DNA from: Streptomyces sp. NBC_00440
Lineage (GTDB): Bacteria > Actinomycetota > Actinomycetes > Streptomycetales > Streptomycetaceae
Assembly: GCF_036014215.1 (NCBI RefSeq)
Contig: NZ_CP107921.1
Coordinates: 2,179,501 to 2,243,500, forward strand
Direction of reading: 5' to 3'
DNA length: 64,000 nt
Of this stretch, positions 18,340 through 26,206 are shown piece after piece (position 1 is the first letter of the stretch; each line of letters opens with the position of its first letter). The notes below the pieces were generated by a model that saw nothing but the letters and a program-made list of their open reading frames with translations, was not told the origin of the DNA and ran no database searches. The position numbers and the translations under genes were made by a program.

Positions 18340-19106
18340 GCCCGCCCCCGGTGGCCGAGCCGGGTGGAGAGTTCCGCCGCGCCGTCCAGCGCCAGCTGTT
18401 CCAGCTCGCTCTCGCGCTCCTCGCTCCAGCGGATCATCGGGACCGAGATGGAGAGTGCGGCGACCACCCGCCCCGATCCGTCGCGCACCGGAGCCGCCAC
18501 ACAGCTCACATCCGGATTGGACTCCCGGTGTTCGGACGCGACACCGCGCTCTCCGACGACGGCGAGCGCCTCCCGCAGGGCGGCGGGGTCGGTCACGCTG
18601 TCCGGCGTCATCGCGGCGAGTTCCCGCCCGGATATCCGCGCGGTCAGCTCGGCGTCGGGCAGCGAGGCGAGCAGCATCTTGCCGACGGACGTGCAGTGCG
18701 CGGGAAGCCGCCGCCCGGCGGCCGAGACCATCCGGACCGCGTGGGTGGAGTCGACCTTCGCGATGTAGATGACGTCGGTGTCCTCCAGGATGGCGACATG
18801 GACGGTCTCGTCGCAGGTCTCGGCGACCGCGCGGGCGACCCGCTGCCCCTCGGCCGCGAGATCGAGCTGTTCCGCGTACCGGCTGCCGAGCTGGTACGTC
18901 CGTACGCCGAGCCGGTAGTGGCCGGGCTGCTCGGGTACCGGCACCAGATAGGCACGCGCCGCGAGGGTGGTGAGCAGTTCGTGCACCGTGGTGCGCGGCA
19001 GCTGAAGCCTGCGGGTCACATCGGGCGCGGAGAGCGAACCGTCCCCTTCGAGGAAGAGCTCAAGGATGTCCAGCGCCCTGGTCACCGCCGGGACCAGTCG
19101 TCCCAT
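18336..19106 (-). CDS. IclR family transcriptional regulator
   Basis: A 256-residue regulator with an N-terminal winged helix-turn-helix (ALDILELFLEGDGSLSAPDV followed by RRLQLPRTTVHELLTTL) and a C-terminal effector-binding IclR domain (AILEDTDVIYIAKVDS, SAAGRRLPAHCTSVGKMLLA). It is the first gene of a two-gene transcript with the lactonase. It probably senses the sugar acid or its keto-deoxy product and binds the CGAACGA/ATATCGAAC sites upstream of the catabolic genes. The region just upstream contains related TTCG half-sites near 19130-19145. Confidence 0.88.
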   Translation of the reverse strand: MGRLVPAVTRALDILELFLEGDGSLSAPDVTRRLQLPRTTVHELLTTLAARAYLVPVPEQPGHYRLGVRTYQLGSRYAEQLDLAAEGQRVARAVAETCDETVHVAILEDTDVIYIAKVDSTHAVRMVSAAGRRLPAHCTSVGKMLLASLPDAELTARISGRELAAMTPDSVTDPAALREALAVVGERGVASEHRESNPDVSCVAAPVRDGSGRVVAALSISVPMIRWSEERESELEQLALDGAAELSTRLGHRGRA

Positions 19107-19356
19107 GGTGGTCCACCCAACCCTTCTGTTCGTTGCTCCAGCGTTCGAAACTCCGGCCGATGGCCGGAATCACGAACACACGGTACGCACAGCGCAGTTC
19201 GGCGGGCAATGGCTGCAACTGCGGTGGCGGCGGCAGGAAGGCGGTACCCCAGGGAAGAATGACGACGCAACCCCCTGATACACGGACAAAGGGCCGCCCC
19301 CGCTGGAGCGGAACGCTGGTGATGCGTCCCGCCGGAGCGGTTGCGGCCCTTCCTGG

Positions 19357-19374
19357 TCCCGGCCGGAGCCGGGA
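19357..19374. terminator. Hairpin downstream of ohr
   Basis: A perfect 7-pair stem TCCCGGC/GCCGGGA with a 4-base loop, located 15 bases past the ohr stop on the - strand. A longer-range pair AAGGGCCGC (19289-19297) and GCGGCCCTT (19343-19351) follows, enclosing two small hairpins. Together these can end ohr transcription. Confidence 0.6.
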
Positions 19375-19388
19375 TCAGCCGGTCATGA

Positions 19389-19817
19389 TCAGGCGACGGC
19401 CAGGTCGACCTTGATGTTGCCGCGGGTGGCGTTCGAGTACGGGCACACCTGGTGCGCCTTCTCGATCAGCGACTGCGCGGTGGCGGCGTCGACGTTCGGG
19501 ATGGCGGCCGTGATGGTGACCTCCAGGCCGAAGCCGCCCTGCTCGGTCTTGCCGATGGAGACGGCCGCGGTCACGGTCGAGCCGGAGATGTCGGCCTTCT
19601 CCTGGCGGGCGACGACACCGAGCGCACCCTGGAAGCAGGCGCTGTAGCCGGCGGCGAAGAGCTGCTCCGGGTTGGTGCCCGCGCCGCTTCCACCCATCTC
19701 CTTCGGCGGGTTGACGACGACGTCGAGGTTGCCGTCGTTGGAGGCGACCCGGCCGTCACGGCCGTTCTCGGCGGTGGCGACAGCGGTGTACGCGACGTCG
19801 ATCTTCTGGATTGCCAT
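19389..19817 (-). CDS. ohr: Organic hydroperoxide resistance protein (Ohr/OsmC family)
   Basis: A 142-residue thiol peroxidase that reduces organic hydroperoxides. The two redox cysteines are Cys61 in GYSACFQGAL and Cys125 in HQVCPYSNATRGN, with the conserved Glu51 in TNPEQLF. Length and motifs fit Ohr rather than OsmC. It lies downstream of a quinone or enone reductase gene in the same orientation (64-base gap), and the MarR-type gene at 20992 could sense the same stress. It acts in the cytoplasm. Confidence 0.93.
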   Translation of the reverse strand: MAIQKIDVAYTAVATAENGRDGRVASNDGNLDVVVNPPKEMGGSGAGTNPEQLFAAGYSACFQGALGVVARQEKADISGSTVTAAVSIGKTEQGGFGLEVTITAAIPNVDAATAQSLIEKAHQVCPYSNATRGNIKVDLAVA

Positions 19818-19881
19818 GCGAGTTCCTTCTGTTGTGTACGCCGCGTCTCGCGCCCACGACCGCGGCGGCCTGGGGTCGAGA

Positions 19882-20901
19882 CTACTGGTTGACGGCGACG
19901 ATCATCTTCCCGGTGTTCTCACCGCGGAGCAGACCGAGAAACGCCTCGACGCCCTGCTCGACGCCTTCGACGACCGTTTCCTGGTACTTCAGCTCCCCCG
20001 AGGCGATCCAGCCGGCGACGTCCTTGACGAACTGGGGCTGGAGCGCGGCGTGGTCGCCGACGAGCATGCCCTGGAGGCGCAGCCGCTTGCCGATGACCAG
20101 TGCGAGGTTGCGCGGGGCCGGGGTGGCCTCGGTGCTGTTGTACTGCGAGATCATTCCGCAGATCGTGGCGCGGCCGTGCACGTTGAACGAGGTGATGGCC
20201 GCTTCGAGGTGCTCGCCGCCCACGTTGTCGAAGTACACGTCGATGCCGTCGGGGGCGGCCTCACGCAGCTGCTCCGCCACGGGGCCGTTCTTGTAGTTGA
20301 ACGCCGCGTCGAAGCCGAGGTCGTCGACGAGGTGCCTGACCTTCTCGTCGGAGCCCGCCGAGCCGATGACGCGTGCGGCGCCCTTGATCCTGGCCATCTG
20401 GCCGACCTGGTTGCCGACGGCACCCGCGGCGCCGGAGACGAAGACCGTATCGCCCTCCTTGAAGGAGGCGACGTCGAAGAGACCGGCGTAGGCGGTGAGG
20501 CCCGTCATGCCGAGCACGCCGAGATAGGCGGAGAGCGGGGCGGCCGAGGGGTCCACCTTGGTGGCGTGCTGGGCGGGCACCTGCGCGTACTCACGCCAGC
20601 CGAGGAAGTGCAGGACATGGTCGCCCACCGCGAAGCCCTCGGCGTTCGACGCGATGACCTCGCCGACCGCGCCGCCCTCCATCGGCTTGTCGAGCTGGAA
20701 GGGCGGTGTGTACGACTTCACGTCGTTCATCCTGCCGCGCATGTACGGGTCGACCGAGAAGTAGAGGTTGCGGACCAGGATCCGGCCCTCGGCGGGCTCG
20801 GACACCGGGACCTCGCGCAGCGCGAAGTCCGCCGGGGTGGGCCAGCCGTTCGGACGGGCGGTGAGGTGCCATTCGCGGCCGGTCGTGGGGAGTGCGGACA
20901 T
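19882..20901 (-). CDS. NADP-dependent MDR oxidoreductase (curcumin/prostaglandin reductase type)
   Basis: A 339-residue zinc-free medium-chain reductase. The N-terminus (EWHLTARPNGWPTPADF), SVDPYMRGRMND, the nucleotide-binding VFVSGAAGAVGNQVGQMARI, and DVYFDNVGGEHLEAAI are typical of the family that reduces alpha,beta-unsaturated ketones with NADPH. It is divergent from a marR gene over 90 bases with a palindrome between them, so regulation by that MarR is likely. It may be cotranscribed with ohr. The physiological substrate is unknown. Confidence 0.88.
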   Translation of the reverse strand: MSALPTTGREWHLTARPNGWPTPADFALREVPVSEPAEGRILVRNLYFSVDPYMRGRMNDVKSYTPPFQLDKPMEGGAVGEVIASNAEGFAVGDHVLHFLGWREYAQVPAQHATKVDPSAAPLSAYLGVLGMTGLTAYAGLFDVASFKEGDTVFVSGAAGAVGNQVGQMARIKGAARVIGSAGSDEKVRHLVDDLGFDAAFNYKNGPVAEQLREAAPDGIDVYFDNVGGEHLEAAITSFNVHGRATICGMISQYNSTEATPAPRNLALVIGKRLRLQGMLVGDHAALQPQFVKDVAGWIASGELKYQETVVEGVEQGVEAFLGLLRGENTGKMIVAVNQ

Positions 20902-20925
20902 CGGTTACAGCCTCCTGAGCAAAGC

Positions 20926-20938
20926 TTCATGCCATGAA
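20926..20938. promoter_or_regulatory. Candidate MarR operator
   Basis: A perfect palindrome, TTCATG-C-CATGAA, lies between the divergent reductase and marR genes, 25 bases from the reductase start. On the - strand a TTGACA-like -35 is present at 20987-20982. The position suits repression of the reductase gene by the adjacent MarR. Confidence 0.5.
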
Positions 20939-20991
20939 ATATGTACTGCCTGAAACAACCATGCTCCTGGATATTTTAGATTGTCAAGCAT

Positions 20992-21441
20992 GTGGGTACG
21001 ATGGGGAGCATGGCCACTCGTACAGACCCGCTGACCCTGGAAGTCGTCGAGCTGATCGGTGACGTCGTCGCCCGGTACCACCAGGAGTACGACGAGGCGG
21101 CCGCCGTGCACTCGCTCACGGGGGCCCAGGCGCGGGTACTGGGACTGCTGTCCATCGAGGCGATGCCCATGCGCCGTCTCGCCGGGCATCTCAAGTGCGA
21201 GCCGTCGAACGTCACGGGGATCGTCGACCGTCTCGAAGCCCGCGGCCTGGCCGAGCGCCGCCCCGACCCCGCCGACCGCCGGATCAAACTCGCCGCCGCC
21301 ACCGATGCGGGCCGGCGGACCTCCCGGGAGCTGCGCGCCACGATGGACTTCGCGCGTGAGCCACTGGGCGAGCTGTCGGCCGGGGAGCGGACCGTACTGC
21401 GGGACCTGCTGAAGCGGATGCTGGGACGTACGGAGGAGTAG
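20992..21441 (+). CDS. MarR family transcriptional regulator
   Basis: A 149-residue winged-helix regulator. The DNA-binding part reads LTGAQARVLGLLSIEAMPMR and LAGHLKCEPSNVTGIVDRLE, and the wing is ERRPDPADRRIKLAAAT. Three in-frame starts are possible (GTG 20992, ATG 21001, ATG 21010). No good ribosome site precedes any of them, so a leaderless mRNA is possible. It is divergent from the NADP-dependent reductase and is the probable regulator of that gene. Confidence 0.88.
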   Translation: MGTMGSMATRTDPLTLEVVELIGDVVARYHQEYDEAAAVHSLTGAQARVLGLLSIEAMPMRRLAGHLKCEPSNVTGIVDRLEARGLAERRPDPADRRIKLAAATDAGRRTSRELRATMDFAREPLGELSAGERTVLRDLLKRMLGRTEE

Positions 21442-21565
21442 GGGCCTCGTAGCGTCGGGAGCCGTCCGGATACCGGGGCCTTCTTCAGGAGCCGTACCGA
21501 CGTGGGCCCGGAGCCGTCCGCCCCCGCGGGGCCGGGTGCGCGTGCCGTACGGGCAGGATGGGTGT

Positions 21566-22141
21566 ATGCCGCGATCAGGGAGCCCGTTCGGACCGCTCGA
21601 CTTCCAGCTGGTACTGCTGCGCCGGATGGCCGACCATCAGCCGGGCCTCGTCGAGGACGCCCGGCGCGAGCTGGGCGTCACGCTCGCCGAGATGCGCGAG
21701 GCGAACCGGCGCTGGCAGGCGATGGTCCGCTCGCCCCGGTCCCGCGGAGCCGCGCAGCGCTACCGCTCGGTGCTCGGGGTGCCCTCCGCCACCGCCCGCA
21801 GAAAGATCGGCGACCTGGTGTGCGACGCCCTCCAGTGGCCGGTGCCGCTCTGGCCGGGACTGCGGTTCGAGGTGCTGACCGGGCCCGGCGGCGCGGTGTG
21901 GAACGAGTGGCTGGTCCGCGCCCCCGGCGCCGCCGCACCGCCCCTGCACACGGCGGACGACCTGCGGCCCTGGTCGTGCACGGTGGACGAGGCGGCCCGC
22001 GCCTTCGCCCCCGCACGCCCGATGGAGGGCACCGCGCCGACCCGCTGGCGGCTCGCCCTCACGCTGCCCGGCGGACACCCCGCCGTCGCCGAATTCACCT
22101 GGGGACTGCTCCAGGACGTACAGCCCGCCGACAGGCCCTAG
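21566..22141 (+). CDS. Conserved hypothetical protein
   Basis: A 191-residue soluble protein that I do not recognise. The N-terminal half is helical and basic (LVLLRRMADHQPGLVEDARRELG, then LAEMREANRRWQAMV). The C-terminal half is Trp-rich (LQWPVPLWPGLRFEVLTGPGG, WSCTVDEAARAF, RWRLALTLPG). No membrane segment or signal is seen. ATG 21566 is chosen over an upstream GTG because an AGGATGGG-like site precedes it. It lies upstream of the mreB-like gene in the same orientation, but 151 bases separate them. Confidence 0.6.
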   Translation: MPRSGSPFGPLDFQLVLLRRMADHQPGLVEDARRELGVTLAEMREANRRWQAMVRSPRSRGAAQRYRSVLGVPSATARRKIGDLVCDALQWPVPLWPGLRFEVLTGPGGAVWNEWLVRAPGAAAPPLHTADDLRPWSCTVDEAARAFAPARPMEGTAPTRWRLALTLPGGHPAVAEFTWGLLQDVQPADRP

Positions 22142-22292
22142 GAGCTTGCTTTCCGGCGAGGGCCTCCCCCGGGGGCAGGCAATCACCCGGGCGGCTCAGC
22201 CCAGCGCGCGCAGCGGTTGCGGCCGTCGCACGATGCGATGAGGACCGGCTGCCGCCGGTGCTCCGCCTCAGCGTTTCTCGGGAGATTGTGCC

Positions 22293-23330
22293 GTGACCGT
22301 CAGTCTTGATCAGTTGCGCCGTTGCCAGGTAGCCGTCGACCTCGGGGCCGCTCGGACCCGGGTGTTCGTCAAGGGCATGGGTCTCGTCGTGGACGAGCCG
22401 AGCGTCGTCGCGGTGAACAGCCGCACGGACGCGCTCATCGCCGTCGGCACCTTCGCCGAGCAGATGACCGGCCGTACCCCCGGCTACATCCGGGTCGCGC
22501 GCCCCGTATCCGGCGGCACCGTCGTCGACATCGACCTGGCCCGGCGGATGCTGGCACACCTGCTCGGCGACAAGCTGCGGCGCAGGCTGCGCCGCACCCC
22601 GATGCTGCGCGCCGCCGCGTGCACCCCGCACGAGTCCGACCCGCTGGCGCAGCGCGCCACGGTCGAGACCCTGATCGGTCTCGGCGCCCGGAGGGTCGAG
22701 CTGGTCGACACCCTCATCGCTGCCGCCGTCGGCTGCGGGCTCCCCGTCGAGCAGCCGACCGCCACCATGATCATGGTCTGCGGCGCGGCGACCACGCAGA
22801 TCGCCGTCCTCTCGCTCGGCTCGATCGTGACAGCCGAGCGGATCCCGGTCGGCGGCGAGGCCATCGACCGGGCCGTCGTGCAGCACCTGCGCCAGCACCA
22901 CGAGCTGCTGCTGCCGAGCCAGTCCGTACGGCCGCTGCAAGTCGCGCTCAGCGGCAACGGGCTGTCCCTGGACGGGCCCGAGTTCACCGAGATCCACGGC
23001 AGGGACGTGGCCACCGGTCTGGCCCGTTCGGTCCGGGTCGACACCGCGGCCGTACGGGAGGCCATCCACACCCCGCTGACCGCCGTACTCGACGGTATCG
23101 GCCGGGTGCTGCGCGACTGCCCGCCGGATCTGGTCGCCGATCTGTCGGACCGCGGCATCATGATGGTCGGCGGGAGCGCCCTGCTCCCCGGTCTGGAACA
23201 GATGCTGCGCAAGGCGACGGGGATGCCGGTGCACATCGCCGAGCGGCCCGACGTCTGCTCGGTACTCGGACTCGGCGCCATGCTGGAGGGAAAGATCGCG
23301 CCCATGACGCTGGCCCCGCTGAACAGCTGA
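22293..23330 (+). CDS. mbl: MreB/Mbl-like actin homologue
   Basis: A 345-residue bacterial actin of the MreB branch. The phosphate-1 segment is QVAVDLGAARTRVFVKG at residues 12-28, a central nucleotide-contacting region is MIMVCGAATTQIAVLSLG, and the adenosine segment is MMVGGSALLPGLEQML. In Streptomyces, MreB and Mbl support spore wall synthesis rather than hyphal tip growth. The protein is more divergent than canonical MreB, with several changed phosphate-loop residues, so it fits the Mbl-type paralogue. It starts at GTG 22293. The symbol is inferred from sequence character. Confidence 0.78.
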   Translation: MTVSLDQLRRCQVAVDLGAARTRVFVKGMGLVVDEPSVVAVNSRTDALIAVGTFAEQMTGRTPGYIRVARPVSGGTVVDIDLARRMLAHLLGDKLRRRLRRTPMLRAAACTPHESDPLAQRATVETLIGLGARRVELVDTLIAAAVGCGLPVEQPTATMIMVCGAATTQIAVLSLGSIVTAERIPVGGEAIDRAVVQHLRQHHELLLPSQSVRPLQVALSGNGLSLDGPEFTEIHGRDVATGLARSVRVDTAAVREAIHTPLTAVLDGIGRVLRDCPPDLVADLSDRGIMMVGGSALLPGLEQMLRKATGMPVHIAERPDVCSVLGLGAMLEGKIAPMTLAPLNS

Positions 23331-23331
23331 C

Positions 23332-23351
23332 GGCCCGCTCACGGGCGGGCC
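23332..23351. terminator. Hairpin after the mreB-like gene
   Basis: A 7-pair stem GGCCCGC/GCGGGCC immediately after the stop codon, separating the mreB-like gene from the GAF-domain gene. It has no T-run, so it may act as a weak terminator or mRNA stabiliser. Confidence 0.5.
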
Positions 23352-23408
23352 ACGGGAACGGCCAGGCGGCACCGCGGGGCTGCGACGATCCGGACCGGGG
23401 GGACCACG

Positions 23409-24815
23409 ATGACCGGTGACACGCGGCTGCCGCTGCTCCTCGAAGCGGTGCTGAGCATCGGTACGGATCTCGAACTGCGCGGCACGCTCCAGCACATCGT
23501 GGACTCGGCGACCCGGCTGACGGGCGCGCGGCGCGGAGCGCTCGGGGTGGTCGACCCCGAGCGCGACCGCCTCAGCGACCTGTTCGCGACGGGCTCCGAC
23601 GGCGACGCGCTGATCGGCCTCCCGGACGACACCCCCGGTCTGCTGCGGCTCCCCGTCCGGGTCCACCAGCAGGTCTTCGGCACGCTCCATCTGGCGGACA
23701 AGCGCGAGGGCAGCTTCGACCGGGACGACGAGGCCCTGCTGCGGGTGCTCGCCGCGCAGGCGGGCATCGCGATCGGCAACGCCCGGCTGTACGAGACGGC
23801 CAGGCTCCGGGAGCGCTGGATCAAGGGGGCGGCGGCCGTCACCAACGCGCTGCTCACCGGCGAGAGCGCGACCGACGCGCTGACCACGGTCGCCGAACAG
23901 GCCAGGAGCCTCGCCGACGCGGTCGCCGGTGTGGTGCTCCTGCCGACCGGCAGCGGCGGCATGGAGATCGTCGCCGCCTCCACCTTCGAGGACCCGGGCG
24001 ACCTCATCGGCGCCACGATCGCACCGGGCTCCCCCGTCCTGGTCCAGCTGCTCAGCGGGGACCCGGTGTACATCGAGGACTCCTCGACCGATCCCCGGAT
24101 GACCACCCACGTACGGGCCCGTTTCGGGCCGAGCATGATGCTGCCGCTGCAGAGCGGCGGCAAGCTGATCGGCACGCTCGCGCTGCCCAGGCGGCGCAGC
24201 GGCCGCCCCTACAACGCGGCGGACCGGACGCTGGCCCTGCAGTTCGCCTCGCAGGCCGCGCTCGCGCTCGTACTGGCCGATGCCCGGCAGAACAGCGAGC
24301 GGCTCGCGGTGTACGAGGACCGCGACCGGATCGCCCGCGATCTGCACGACCTCGTCGTCCAGCGGCTCTTCGCGACCGAGATGATGCTGGAGTCGACCCG
24401 GCGGCGGGCGGCGGGCACCGAGCTCGGTGAGCTGATCGGCCGGGCGGTCGACGAACTCGACTCGACCATCCAGGACGTCCGCACCGCGATCTTCGCCCTC
24501 CAGCAGCCGCCCGCCGACGCACCGTCGACGCTGCGCGGCCAGGTGCTGCGGGAGACGGACGGCGCACGGGTGCTGCTGGGCTTCGCCCCGTCGGTGCACT
24601 TCCTCGGCCCGGTCGACTCGCGGATCACGGAGCAGGACGGCGAGGACCTGCTGGCCACCCTGCGCCGGGCCCTCGCCCGCGCGCACCGGCTGCCGGACGT
24701 CTCACAGGTCGCGGTGGTGGTCGACGCGCGGGAGGACCCGGTACGGCTGACCGTCACGCACGACGGGACACCGGAGGGCGAGGACGGGAACACGGTGGTG
24801 TGGGAGGCGCCGTAG
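23409..24815 (+). CDS. Tandem-GAF histidine-kinase-like protein with incomplete ATPase domain
   Basis: A 468-residue cytoplasmic sensor. Two GAF domains cover about residues 5-130 and 145-290. A HisKA_3 dimerisation helix follows, with the phospho-acceptor His313 in DRDRIARDLHDLVVQRLF, as in DevS/DesK-type kinases. The C-terminus stops soon after a remnant of the ATP-binding domain. The usual Asn of the N-box is replaced (ALARAHRL), a DG pair survives in THDGTPEG, and the later G-boxes are absent. No response regulator is adjacent. It may be non-catalytic, acting as a decoy or phosphotransfer partner. Confidence 0.8.
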   Translation: MTGDTRLPLLLEAVLSIGTDLELRGTLQHIVDSATRLTGARRGALGVVDPERDRLSDLFATGSDGDALIGLPDDTPGLLRLPVRVHQQVFGTLHLADKREGSFDRDDEALLRVLAAQAGIAIGNARLYETARLRERWIKGAAAVTNALLTGESATDALTTVAEQARSLADAVAGVVLLPTGSGGMEIVAASTFEDPGDLIGATIAPGSPVLVQLLSGDPVYIEDSSTDPRMTTHVRARFGPSMMLPLQSGGKLIGTLALPRRRSGRPYNAADRTLALQFASQAALALVLADARQNSERLAVYEDRDRIARDLHDLVVQRLFATEMMLESTRRRAAGTELGELIGRAVDELDSTIQDVRTAIFALQQPPADAPSTLRGQVLRETDGARVLLGFAPSVHFLGPVDSRITEQDGEDLLATLRRALARAHRLPDVSQVAVVVDAREDPVRLTVTHDGTPEGEDGNTVVWEAP

Positions 24816-24848
24816 CGGGCCGCCCCCCTCTGATCCGGGCGACAGGGC

Positions 24849-26117
24849 CTACGGGACCGGTGACCGTGCGTCGTAGCGGAGGAAGCCGCGCCGGGTCAGG
24901 CCGAGCAGGGTGACCGCGACGACGCAGGCGAGGCCGCCGCCGACCACGGCCGCGGTCGGGGTGGCCAGGTCGCCCGCCGAGCCCGCGAGGAAGTCGCCCA
25001 GGCGCGGGCCGCCCGCCACGACCACGATGAAGACCCCCTGGAGCCTGCCGCGCATCTCGTCGGGCGCCGCGACCTGCATCATCGTGTTGCGGAAGACCAT
25101 GGACACGGTGTCCGCCGCACCCGCCAGCGCGAGGAAGACCAGGCCGAGCCAGAGGTTCCTGGTGAGGCCGAACACCGCGATGGCGAGCCCCCATCCGGCG
25201 ACCGCCAGCACGATCGCGAGGCCGTGCCGGTGGATGCCGCCGAGCCAGCCGGAGAAGACCCCGCCGAGCAGCGCGCCCACTGCGGGCGCCGCGACCAGCA
25301 GCCCCGTGGTGCGGGCGTCGCCTCCGTACCAGAGGATGGCCACCGCGGGGAACAGCGCTCGCGGCTGGGCCAGGATCATGGCGCAGAAGTCGGAGAAGAA
25401 CGTCATCCGGAGGTTGGGGCGGGTGGCCAGGAAGCGCAGCCCGTCCAGGACCGAGGCGCGGTTCTTCGACCCGGCGGCCCGGTCGGGGAGCATCGAGGGC
25501 AGCCGCCACATCGCGTACAGGGCTGCGACGAAGGAGACGGCGTCGATCAGATACGCGGCCTGGTAGCCCCAGAAGCCGACGATGAGGCCGCCGAGCATCG
25601 GTCCGATCAGCGTCCCGAAGGTACTGGTCATCGAGGACAGGGCGTTGGCCGCGGGCAGTTGGTCGCCGGGCAGCAGCCGGGGGATCATCGCGGATCTGGC
25701 CGGGGCGTTGAGCGCGGCGCAGACGGACTGGAGGGCCACGATGCCGTACAGGAACCAGACATGGTGGAAGCCGGTGAACGCGGCCGACGAGAGCCCGACC
25801 GAGAGGACGGCGGACCCGAGCGCGCTGTAGAGCCCGAGTTTGCGGCGGTCGAGGGTGTCGGCGACGGCCCCGCCGTACAGGCCGAACGCGACCAGCGGCA
25901 CCAGTGAGAAGAGGCCGACGAGGCCGACGGAGAAGCTGGAGCGGGTGAGGTCGTAGACCTGGAGCGAGATCGCCAGGGCGGTCATGCCCTGCCCGACCCA
26001 GGAGACGGTGTTGCCGAACCAGAGCCGCCGGAAGTCGGGGGATGTGCGCAGCGGGGTGAGGTCGGCGAGTATGCGCCGACGTATCGGCGTCTCCTTGGGT
26101 GCGGGTATCGGGGTCAC
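24849..26117 (-). CDS. MFS transporter (multidrug/enterobactin-exporter type)
   Basis: A 422-residue 12-helix transporter. The loop 2-3 signature is GGAVADTLDRRKLGLYSALG. Other conserved parts are ALNAPARSAMIPRLLPGDQL and NALSSMTSTFGTLIGPMLGG, typical of the EntS-like subfamily used for drug or siderophore export. GTG 26117 is the best start; the frame remains open far upstream only because it is antisense to other genes. It is convergent with the GAF protein gene and lies 89 bases past the lipoprotein gene on the same strand. The substrate is unknown. Confidence 0.87.
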   Translation of the reverse strand: MTPIPAPKETPIRRRILADLTPLRTSPDFRRLWFGNTVSWVGQGMTALAISLQVYDLTRSSFSVGLVGLFSLVPLVAFGLYGGAVADTLDRRKLGLYSALGSAVLSVGLSSAAFTGFHHVWFLYGIVALQSVCAALNAPARSAMIPRLLPGDQLPAANALSSMTSTFGTLIGPMLGGLIVGFWGYQAAYLIDAVSFVAALYAMWRLPSMLPDRAAGSKNRASVLDGLRFLATRPNLRMTFFSDFCAMILAQPRALFPAVAILWYGGDARTTGLLVAAPAVGALLGGVFSGWLGGIHRHGLAIVLAVAGWGLAIAVFGLTRNLWLGLVFLALAGAADTVSMVFRNTMMQVAAPDEMRGRLQGVFIVVVAGGPRLGDFLAGSAGDLATPTAAVVGGGLACVVAVTLLGLTRRGFLRYDARSPVP

Positions 26118-26206
26118 AGGGGATGCTAACCGGCCGCGCCTTCGCCCCCCGCTCCTGGTCGGGCGGGGGGACGGGCGGGGCCCGGCCGGCGCCGGCTGCC
26201 GGCAGG

